From Erysipelotrichaceae bacterium (GTDB taxonomy: Bacteria; Bacillota_I; Bacilli_A; Erysipelotrichales; Erysipelotrichaceae): a stretch of 18,714 bases of DNA. Below are positions 6,277 to 12,864 of the stretch, piece after piece (position 1 is the first letter of the stretch; every line of letters begins with the position of its first letter). The translations under genes and the position numbers were made by a program. The stretch spans positions 79,352-98,065 of the forward strand of contig DOUE01000025.1 of assembly GCA_003520745.1 (NCBI GenBank), read 5' to 3'. Under the pieces are notes generated by a model. The model ran no database searches. It saw only the letters and a program-made list of their open reading frames with translations, and had not been told where the DNA came from.

Positions 6277-7887
6277 ATGAGAAAACTACCTAAAAGCATT
6301 GCGACACAGCACCCGGACAACTCAGTAAAATACATCACCGTCCAACATGAACCCGATGAAGCCATTCACTGTTTACTAGACCAACAGAACGGTGGGTTGG
6401 GCATCGATGAAATCATGGTGGATTTTGAAGGGAAACTGACGCCTTATCATCAGACATCCCAGATCGCATTGGGTTTGGTTGATCTTGGAATCGTTCCAGG
6501 AAGGGATGTTTTCATCACGCCGAGAATCCCCAATGCGAAAAAAGAGCCGATTTTCCGCCAAATCATGAGTGTGATGTCGCTGATTGAAACGAACATTCTA
6601 GCCTATGAGCACACCTCGATTCAATCGATTCATGAAACCATCGTTCCAATGATCGAAAATGGAAAAGATGTGATCCAAACCCACGAAAGAATCAATTCGG
6701 TCATCGAATTGGGGAACAAGAACTATGCTGTCCAATTCCCGCTGGACAGCATCCTGGTTATCCCGTTACTCGAATCGATCCATTCGCTATTTCATGTGAA
6801 TCAGATTCTTGATGATTACTACCGCTACCTCAAAGAAAAAGGAAAACCCGTCGATTGCCTGCGGGTCATGCTCGCCCGATCGGACTCGGCCCTATCCAAC
6901 GGACTTGTAGCGTCGGTGTTGTCCGTTGTGGAAGCCATCAGTAAAGCCTACAACTGGGCAAGGAAAAACGATGTGGAAGTCGCACCGATTTTAGGTTGCG
7001 GCGCTTTGCCTTTCAGAGGACACCTTACCCAAGAGAACATCGAAGAGTTTTTAAAAACCTATGAAGGCGTTCGAACGTTCACAATCCAGTCCGGTCTTCG
7101 ATACGATCATGGTCCGCTCAAGACAAAAGAAGTGATTCATCGAATCAACGAGTATGATGCACATCTAACGTATCCCGAAATCGACCCTCGAAACAAAGAT
7201 CTCCTTCTTGAATCGATCGGCATCTTTTCGAAACACTATATCCTGACGTTCATTAAAATCATCGACGTTGTCAATGTAGTCGCAAACTACATCCCTAAAA
7301 ACCGTGATCGCCTTTCAAGTTCGAAGACCGGGTTGAGTTACACTCGGGAAGTCATCGATCTGGACGAACTTGCGGATTTAGTGAAGGATCCGATACTTAA
7401 GGAAGAGCTTCGCCAGATCAAAACGGATTTGCACCCATCCATTCCCCGAGCCATTTCATTTACGTCCGCGATGTATACGATCGGTTTACCACCGGAATTC
7501 ATCGGCACAGGCAGAGGCCTTCGGGAAGTCTTTGAAAAGTACGGTGACGTCGGGGTCGAGCAATTGCTTGCCTTCTATCCTTCGCTCAGAGCCGACTTGA
7601 ATTTCGCCAAAAAGTTCGTCAATCTTTCCACCTCGCTGGACATTCTGGATGAAAGCACAAGAAACGACTATATCCTTGACTACGATTTGTGTTGTTCGTT
7701 TCTGAACCTGGATGAGGAAATCAACGACGATGTGAAATTCTACCACACGCTTTTAAGTGCGACGCGACCGATTCTGCTTCATATTCTTAGCAAGCAGCGG
7801 GATTTGTTTAATGATTCGAGCGAAGAACAGAAAATATTCAATGAATGGATCTGTAAAATGGCGAAAATCAGGGGAAGTTTGGGGTGA
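6277..7887 (+). CDS. ppcA: Phosphoenolpyruvate carboxylase, archaeal type
   Basis: Cytoplasmic enzyme converting PEP and bicarbonate to oxaloacetate and phosphate, feeding the C4 and aspartate pools. The 536 residues match the short archaeal-type family (about 480-540), not the about 900-residue classical bacterial enzyme. Motifs are ATQHPDNS at the N-terminus, GIDEIMVDFEGKLTPY, FITPRIPNAKKEP, PILGCGALPFRGHLT, TIQSGLRYDHG, and FIGTGRGLREV toward the C-terminal third. ATG 6277 has a strong SD (GGAGG, 6266-6270); an in-frame TTG at 6241 has none. The Sua5 gene follows after 65 bases with no terminator, so the two are probably co-transcribed. Among bacteria this type is known from scattered groups such as Clostridium perfringens, Leuconostoc and Oenococcus, suggesting transfer at some point, although codon use here resembles the flanks. 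Confidence 0.93.
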   Translation: MRKLPKSIATQHPDNSVKYITVQHEPDEAIHCLLDQQNGGLGIDEIMVDFEGKLTPYHQTSQIALGLVDLGIVPGRDVFITPRIPNAKKEPIFRQIMSVMSLIETNILAYEHTSIQSIHETIVPMIENGKDVIQTHERINSVIELGNKNYAVQFPLDSILVIPLLESIHSLFHVNQILDDYYRYLKEKGKPVDCLRVMLARSDSALSNGLVASVLSVVEAISKAYNWARKNDVEVAPILGCGALPFRGHLTQENIEEFLKTYEGVRTFTIQSGLRYDHGPLKTKEVIHRINEYDAHLTYPEIDPRNKDLLLESIGIFSKHYILTFIKIIDVVNVVANYIPKNRDRLSSSKTGLSYTREVIDLDELADLVKDPILKEELRQIKTDLHPSIPRAISFTSAMYTIGLPPEFIGTGRGLREVFEKYGDVGVEQLLAFYPSLRADLNFAKKFVNLSTSLDILDESTRNDYILDYDLCCSFLNLDEEINDDVKFYHTLLSATRPILLHILSKQRDLFNDSSEEQKIFNEWICKMAKIRGSLG

Positions 7888-7952
7888 GGTTCAATCGACG
7901 CCAGTCGTATACATATTTTTGGTCAAACAGAAGTGAAAGGAAAATAGGAAGT

Positions 7953-9026
7953 ATGAAGAGAACCAGAATTTTATCCATCGATTCGTCGAACATTGAAAAT
8001 CATGGGATCAGTGAAGCGGCCGACATCATCCGACACGCGGGCACGGTAGTCTTTCCGACCGAAACGGTGTATGGAATTGGCGCAAGCATTGATTCAGTCG
8101 AGGGAATCAAGGGGATCTTCAAAGCCAAGGGCCGACCGACCGACAATCCGTTGATCGTCCACATTTCTTCCATTGAAATGATGATGACCCTGGTGGCAGA
8201 CCCGTTAAGCGAGAAGGTCCGGCGGTTGATTCATACGTTTTGGCCAGGACCGTTGACACTGATACTGAAAAAATCGGCGATTGTCTCACAAGATGTCACG
8301 GCGAACCTGGATACCGTCGCCATCCGTTATCCTAAGCATCCCATCGCACTCGCGCTTATCGAAAAAGCGAACGTCCCGATCGCGGCGCCCAGCGCGAACA
8401 TTTCAGGGAGATCAAGTTCCACTCGATTCCAACATGCCTTTGATGACCTGGATGGTCGGGTAGACGCCATCATCCACTCCGAAGACAGTGAAATCGGGTT
8501 GGAATCCACCGTGTTGGATGTAAGTAGGGATGTACCGGTTCTATTGCGACCGGGTTTCATCACGAAAGAACAGATTGAACAAGTCATCGGGAAGGTCGAC
8601 ATCCCGTCGACATCCGAAGCGTCATCGGCTAAACCGATGTCACCGGGAATGAAGTATGCGCATTACGCACCGAAGGCTCCGATGTATTTGGTGATGGGGG
8701 AAACTTCCGGGATGGTCGAGAGGATTAATGAAGAAATCGCTTCGTGTGATCGAAATCTGAAAATCGGCGTTCTGTGTTGTGATGAGACACTCGACGCGTA
8801 CCGTCATGAAGCGACGTTCGTTCAATCCCTGGGAAGTCGTTTCGACCTTTCCGCCGTCGCCTCGCGATTGTTTTCTACGTTGCGGACTTTCGATGATTTC
8901 AATGTCGATCTGATTTTTTGCGAATCGTTTGAAGAGCGCGGGATCGGCGTCGCTTTGATGAATCGTTTGGTCAAAGCGTCAGGCAATCGAATCATCCGTG
9001 TGGAAACCCGGACTGAACGCGAGTGA
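7953..9026 (+). CDS. tsaC: L-threonylcarbamoyladenylate synthase, long Sua5 form
   Basis: Makes threonylcarbamoyl-AMP from threonine, bicarbonate and ATP, the first step of the t6A modification at position 37 of ANN-decoding tRNAs. The 357 residues consist of a YrdC domain (about 15-205) with FPTETVYGIG, FKAKGRPTDNPL, APSANISGRSSS and GLESTVLDV, then the linker MSPGMKYAHYAPK (about 229-241) and the C-terminal SUA5 domain. The linker is typical of Sua5 and closes over the active site. The start ATG at 7953 gives the usual short N-terminus; its SD is modest (AGGAAG at 7946-7951, rather close). It lies 65 bases after PEP carboxylase. No strong terminator follows on this strand; a weak hairpin lies at 9038-9056. 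Confidence 0.95.
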   Translation: MKRTRILSIDSSNIENHGISEAADIIRHAGTVVFPTETVYGIGASIDSVEGIKGIFKAKGRPTDNPLIVHISSIEMMMTLVADPLSEKVRRLIHTFWPGPLTLILKKSAIVSQDVTANLDTVAIRYPKHPIALALIEKANVPIAAPSANISGRSSSTRFQHAFDDLDGRVDAIIHSEDSEIGLESTVLDVSRDVPVLLRPGFITKEQIEQVIGKVDIPSTSEASSAKPMSPGMKYAHYAPKAPMYLVMGETSGMVERINEEIASCDRNLKIGVLCCDETLDAYRHEATFVQSLGSRFDLSAVASRLFSTLRTFDDFNVDLIFCESFEERGIGVALMNRLVKASGNRIIRVETRTERE

Positions 9027-9037
9027 TGACTCTTAGG

Positions 9038-9056
9038 GTAGGGTCAGTATCCCTAC
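9038..9056 (+). terminator. Weak hairpin after the Sua5 gene
   Basis: GTAGGG (9038-9043) pairs with CCCTAC (9051-9056) across a 7-base loop. It is followed by a pyrimidine-rich but not T-only stretch. It may help to end the ppcA-sua5 transcript, possibly together with the larger hairpin at 9100-9132. Confidence 0.35.
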
Positions 9057-9093
9057 TTCATCGACTTTTAGCTCGGATAGAAGAAGCAGAGAT

Positions 9094-9132
9094 AAAAAAA
9101 GTAGACGTTTCTCGAAAAGAAAAGCGTCTACT
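9094..9132 (-). terminator. Terminator of the rubredoxin-like gene
   Basis: Arms AGTAGACG (9100-9107) and CGTCTACT (9125-9132), with partly paired inner TTTCT/AGAAA. On the minus strand the stem is followed by T6-T7 (complement 9094-9100). On the plus strand the tail is weaker (ATTTC), so it mainly serves the leftward gene. Confidence 0.75.
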
Positions 9133-9185
9133 ATTTCGTACTTTACGTTGAACCCCTAGAAAAGATTGGAACTAAGTCCGACGAC

Positions 9186-9521
9186 TTACCACTTTTCCTT
9201 CGAAATATGACCTTGGATTTCCGCTTTCGCCAATTGTTTCAGTAGTTTCGCGTACTTTTTCGTGCGGGTGAAAATCTTGACGCACGACGGATCGAGATTA
9301 TCGGCGATGCCGGCTTCCGCCAGTTTCTCCAACTTAACGCATAAATGGATCAAATCGGCGTGCAAGTCATTGGTAAATTCACTGCGCGTGATCTTTTCGG
9401 CGGTTTCTGCCGAGACTTCACTGAATTTTTCACGCGGTGCGTTGCATTTGGGGCAATGGTCTTCGAGTTGGTCTTCTTCCAGGATGATCCCGCAAACTTC
9501 ACATCTGTAGAGTTTTTTCAT
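9186..9521 (-). CDS. Rubredoxin-like zinc-ribbon protein with helical C-terminal domain
   Basis: A 111-residue protein. The N-terminal 30 residues form a rubredoxin-like knuckle pair with C7/C10 and C23/C26 (YRCEVCG, then HCPKC), close to the iron-binding tail of rubrerythrin but placed at the front. Residues about 35-111 are predicted helical and charged (a stretch around LHADLIHLCVKLEKLAEAGI, then KKYAKLLKQL). They lack the ExxH pairs needed for a rubrerythrin di-iron site, so this is not a complete rubrerythrin. A role in electron transfer or oxygen defence is inferred from the metal knuckle only. The ATG has SD GAGGG (complement 9526-9530) and an extended -10 promoter upstream. Divergent from glnN. 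Confidence 0.75.
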   Translation of the reverse strand: MKKLYRCEVCGIILEEDQLEDHCPKCNAPREKFSEVSAETAEKITRSEFTNDLHADLIHLCVKLEKLAEAGIADNLDPSCVKIFTRTKKYAKLLKQLAKAEIQGHISKEKW

Positions 9522-9555
9522 ATTACCCTCCGTATTGGCTTTCGCCTCTTTTAAA

Positions 9556-9561
9556 ATTATA
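9556..9561 (-). promoter_or_regulatory. Extended -10 promoter of the rubredoxin-like gene
   Basis: Read on the minus strand: TGC followed by TATAAT (complement 9556-9561), about 35 bases before the ATG at 9521. No good -35; an extended -10 can compensate. Confidence 0.65.
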
Positions 9562-9645
9562 GCACAAGTCATAAGACACGATTCAACTCTTTTTTTGCGC
9601 CGATTCGGGATATAAATTCCTGTGTCTTAAATCATTCTCAGGATA

Positions 9646-9677
9646 AATTATCGATATTGATAATAAATTCGATAATT
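9646..9677. promoter_or_regulatory. Inverted repeat upstream of glnN (putative operator)
   Basis: AATTATCGA (9646-9654) is a perfect reverse complement of TCGATAATT (9669-9677), the arm centres being 23 bases apart. A second, overlapping palindrome, ATTATCGATATTGATAAT (9647-9664), has one mismatched pair. There are thus three GATAAT-type half sites within 32 bases. No T-run follows, and the element lies about 55 bases upstream of the likely glnN -35. It does not match the GlnR/TnrA consensus (TGTNA-N7-TNACA). Confidence 0.55.
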
Positions 9678-9732
9678 GTTCCGATTCTTCAGTTTTATTT
9701 TTGATTTTTGTTTATTATTTTTCATATTTTTG

Positions 9733-9760
9733 TGGACAAAGCCGATTTTCAGACTAAAAT
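9733..9760 (+). promoter_or_regulatory. Likely glnN promoter
   Basis: TGGACA (9733-9738), a 16-base spacer, then TAAAAT (9755-9760). A T-rich tract at 9693-9730 lies just upstream and could act as an UP-like or curved element. The predicted leader is short, about 20-25 bases, ending in SD GGAGG (9774-9778). Confidence 0.55.
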
Positions 9761-9788
9761 AATACGTAGATGTGGAGGAAATGAAACT

Positions 9789-11864
9789 ATGACAAAACAC
9801 CCATTCGACGATTTCGGCAAGTATTTATTCAGCGAGTCGGTCATGCGCGACCGTCTCCCCAGCCCCATTTTCAAGAAATGGAAAACCGCCGTCGCCAAAG
9901 AAGATTCTTTGGACCGACAGACCGCGGATGCGATCGCCCATGCGATGAAGATCTGGGCGATGGAACATGGCTGCACCCAATTCTCACACTGGTTCCAACC
10001 GTTGAATGGAACGACCGCCGAGAAACATGACAGTTTCATCGAGAAGTCGGAAAACGGCGATGCGATCGCCCGCTTCTCCGGCAAGACGTTGATCAAGGGC
10101 GAAACCGATGGATCCAGCTTCCCTTCGGGTGGTTTGCGCGCCACGTTTGAAGCGCGTGGTTACACCTACTGGGACATTACGTCGCCGGCGTTCATCCGCG
10201 GCAGCGTTTTGTGTATCCCCACGATTTTCGTTTCCTACAACGGCGAACCGCTTGACCAAAAAGCCCCGCTCCTTCGTGCGATCGACGTATTGAGCACCGA
10301 AGCGACGCGCATCACCAATGCGCTTGGCGATAAAAACGTGAAGCGAGTCAGTTTGGTTTGCGGCCTTGAACAAGAATACTTCCTGGTCGATGCGAAAGCC
10401 TACCGCAATCGTCCCGACCTTCTATTGACGGGGCGCACCTTATTGGGAGCCATGCCTCCCAAAGGCCAAGAATTCGAAGACCACTATTTCGGTTCCATCC
10501 CCGATCGCGTCAAGGCGTTCATGGACGAAGTCAACGACGAGTGTTGGAAACTGGGCATCTACGCCAAAGTCGAGCACAACGAAGTCGCGCCGGGTCAATT
10601 CGAAATTTCAAGCATCTACACGGATGCCAACGCCGCCGTCGACCAAAACCATATCACGATGGATATTCTGCGTAAAACCGCCAAGAAGCACGGCATGGCC
10701 GCGCTTCTGCATGAGAAACCCTTCGCCGGGATCAACGGGTCGGGGAAACACGACAACTGGTCGCTCTCGACCGACGATGGACAGAATCTTCTCGATCCCG
10801 GGGACAAGCCGGCGGAAAACATCCGTTTCCTCCTCTTCTGCACCGCGATCCTGAAAGCGATCGACACCTATCCCGAATTGCTGCGCTTAGCGGCTTCCGG
10901 TCCGGGCAACGATCATCGTTTAGGCGCCAACGAAGCGCCTCCGGCGATCATTTCCGTCTTCATGGGTTCGGTCATCGAAGAAGCGTTGCTGAAACTGGTC
11001 GACAAGGAACCGACCTTCATTGCGAAAACCGGCCCGAAGTTCTCCTTAAGCAACCTTTCCTACCTCCCCAAAGACAACACCGACCGCAACCGGACTTCCC
11101 CCTTCGCGTTCACCGGCAATAAGTTCGAGTTCCGCATGCTGGGCTCTTCCCTTTCCGCCGCCATCGCCAACACCGTCATCGCCTCGATTCTGGCGGACGA
11201 GTTCCGCGTGATCGCCGATCGCCTGGAACAGTTCAAATACATCCAGGACACGCGTGAAGAAGCCTTGAAGATCTGTGGGGAGATCGTAAAGAACCACCAC
11301 CGCATCCTCTTCTCCGGCGACGGGTATTCGGAAGCATGGGTCGACGAAGCCGCGCAACGCGGGCTTCCCAACATCCGTTCCTTCGTCGAATCGATCGATA
11401 GCCTGATCGCCCCCAAAGCCGTCGCGCTGTTTGAACGCAACAAGATCTACACGGAAGACGAGCTGCATGCCCGTGCCGAGATCCTGCATCACCAATACAT
11501 CAATACGATCAACTGCGAAGCCAAGACCTTGATCGAAATGGTCGAACGCATGGTCCTCCCCGAAGCGCTCAAGGTGATTTCGGAACTTGAACCGTTGTCG
11601 GCCAAGTCGAAGATGGTCGCGCGCAAGGAGAAAGAAATCCTGGGTTTGGTGGACGCCACCGATTCGCTGCTCATCAAATTGAAGGCGGCGTTGGAACTAT
11701 CCAATACCCATGAGAACCCTTCGATCTGCGGGCTCAGCCTTCTCAAGGATGTCACACCGCTTCTTGTGGAAGTACGTGGCGTCGTCGATACACTGGAAAC
11801 CGTCCTTCCTTCGAAGAACTATCCGCTTCCTTCCTACTGCGAAATGTTGTTCCTGCTTGATTGA
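9789..11864 (+). CDS. glnN: Glutamine synthetase type III
   Basis: Assimilates ammonium: glutamate + NH3 + ATP to glutamine. The 691 residues fit GSIII (about 700), which is distinct from the about 450-residue GSI. Motifs are GLEQEYFLVD (metal and glutamate site), KVEHNEVAPGQFEIS, NGSGKHDNWSLSTD (ATP/ammonium region), ASGPGNDHRLGANEAPP (the GSIII signature area) and FAFTGNKFEFRMLGSS. A long helical C-terminal part typical of GSIII follows, ending in LPSYCEMLFLLD. ATG 9789 is preceded by GGAGG at 9774-9778; the frame is open upstream to 9708 but that part is over the promoter. Single-gene unit closed by a strong terminator. Control is probably by the inverted repeat at 9646-9677, as no GlnR box is visible. 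Confidence 0.96.
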   Translation: MTKHPFDDFGKYLFSESVMRDRLPSPIFKKWKTAVAKEDSLDRQTADAIAHAMKIWAMEHGCTQFSHWFQPLNGTTAEKHDSFIEKSENGDAIARFSGKTLIKGETDGSSFPSGGLRATFEARGYTYWDITSPAFIRGSVLCIPTIFVSYNGEPLDQKAPLLRAIDVLSTEATRITNALGDKNVKRVSLVCGLEQEYFLVDAKAYRNRPDLLLTGRTLLGAMPPKGQEFEDHYFGSIPDRVKAFMDEVNDECWKLGIYAKVEHNEVAPGQFEISSIYTDANAAVDQNHITMDILRKTAKKHGMAALLHEKPFAGINGSGKHDNWSLSTDDGQNLLDPGDKPAENIRFLLFCTAILKAIDTYPELLRLAASGPGNDHRLGANEAPPAIISVFMGSVIEEALLKLVDKEPTFIAKTGPKFSLSNLSYLPKDNTDRNRTSPFAFTGNKFEFRMLGSSLSAAIANTVIASILADEFRVIADRLEQFKYIQDTREEALKICGEIVKNHHRILFSGDGYSEAWVDEAAQRGLPNIRSFVESIDSLIAPKAVALFERNKIYTEDELHARAEILHHQYINTINCEAKTLIEMVERMVLPEALKVISELEPLSAKSKMVARKEKEILGLVDATDSLLIKLKAALELSNTHENPSICGLSLLKDVTPLLVEVRGVVDTLETVLPSKNYPLPSYCEMLFLLD

Positions 11865-11869
11865 TCCGA

Positions 11870-11897
11870 GCGCATCGTACCTACGATGCGCTTTTTT
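11870..11897 (+). terminator. glnN terminator
   Basis: GCGCATCGTA (11870-11879) pairs with TACGATGCGC (11882-11891), effectively an 8-bp stem with a 6-base loop, followed by T6 (11892-11897). Confidence 0.9.
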
Positions 11898-11901
11898 CAT
11901 G

Positions 11902-11922
11902 AAAAAGACCGCTTTCGCGGTC
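11902..11922 (-). terminator. Terminator of the DegV-family gene
   Basis: On the minus strand the stem GACCGC / GCGGTC has a GAAA loop (complement 11907-11922) followed by T5. The stem begins at the last base of the DegV stop codon. Confidence 0.8.
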
Positions 11923-12761
11923 TAGTTTGATTCGTCTTTCAGGATATATTGGATGACCAGACAACCCGGTCCGCCATGCGTGATCATTCCGGGTGCCAGT
12001 TTAAGAACCTCGATGTCCGCGTTTTGGATCCTTTGTTTGATATGTTCGATCGCCAACCGAACATTCTCCATGTTCAAGGCATGGGCGACATAGATTTTAT
12101 GACGACCATCGACGCCGCGTTTCACTAAATCATCGACGATGTTGTTCAGGGCGCTGCCAAGCGTACGCGCCACGGAGAATTTCTCGATGCGCTGACGATC
12201 GGCCGATTGTGCCATGACCGGAACAAGTTTCAAGAACCCTCCCACGGTGGCGGCTAACGGCGTCAGTCGCCCGGAACGCTTGAGATAGCCGAAATCGACC
12301 GGGATGACATAGGATTGGGTTTCCTTCAAACACGCTAGCATCGCATCGACGATGCGTTGGATCGAGTCCGTGGACTTCGACATCCGGGTCGCCAATTGGA
12401 CCAGATAGCGATTCACCCCGGCGACGGACTGCGAGTCGAACACCGTGATGTTTTGGGCGTCCATGCTTTTCTTCACGCCGCTGGCGGAATCAAACGCCGA
12501 GCTCAAGCCTTTGCCCGTGGTGATGTGAATCGCCGGCTCTGTGCCGCATTGACTATACGCATCCATGATTTCTCCGACCGCCGGTTGGGATGTCGAAGGA
12601 AAATCCTTTTCGATCGCCGAAATGAAGGTCTCGGAATCGATTTCCAAATAGTCACGATAACAACGATCCCCGATGATGACCTGGTTGGGAACCAAAATCA
12701 CGTGATCAAGCGCAGCTTCTTCGATACTGAGATGACAGGTCGTATCCGCAATGATTCTCAT
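11922..12761 (-). CDS. DegV family fatty-acid-binding protein
   Basis: A 279-residue DegV/FakB-type protein. The N-terminal domain starts MRIIADTTCHL, has the TSQPAVGEIMDAY stretch and the THR/SER pocket region ITTGKGLSSAFDSA. The C-terminal half holds DFGYLKRSGRL, the family's GxLxRxGR-type motif, and ends near MITHGGPGCLVIQ. Such proteins bind a single fatty acid; in Staphylococcus FakB forms present it to the kinase FakA for phosphorylation. No FakA-like kinase is present here, so partner and role are open. The ATG has AGGAG 7 bases upstream. Convergent with glnN, each with its own terminator. A possible promoter lies at 12795-12822. Confidence 0.93.
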   Translation of the reverse strand: MRIIADTTCHLSIEEAALDHVILVPNQVIIGDRCYRDYLEIDSETFISAIEKDFPSTSQPAVGEIMDAYSQCGTEPAIHITTGKGLSSAFDSASGVKKSMDAQNITVFDSQSVAGVNRYLVQLATRMSKSTDSIQRIVDAMLACLKETQSYVIPVDFGYLKRSGRLTPLAATVGGFLKLVPVMAQSADRQRIEKFSVARTLGSALNNIVDDLVKRGVDGRHKIYVAHALNMENVRLAIEHIKQRIQNADIEVLKLAPGMITHGGPGCLVIQYILKDESN

Positions 12762-12794
12762 AAGGTTTCTCCTTTGTTTTAAGCAATGTTTACC

Positions 12795-12822
12795 CGAATA
12801 GTGAATAAATATGGATCGTCAA
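12795..12822 (-). promoter_or_regulatory. Possible promoter of the DegV-family gene
   Basis: On the minus strand: TTGACG (complement 12817-12822), a 16-base spacer, then TATTCG (complement 12795-12800), a weak -10. It lies just past the stop of the ABC operon, for which I see no clear terminator, so read-through into this gene is also possible. Confidence 0.4.
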
Positions 12823-12864
12823 TATAGGTTTAACTAAATGAATTAATGACATCAATGGTTAACT

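Noticed and set aside
9781..9792. Three-codon ORF (ATG AAA CTA TGA) overlapping the glnN start, as in a leader-peptide switch
   Set aside because: The SD is only two bases from its ATG, and such a short overlap can arise by chance; no supporting structure was seen.
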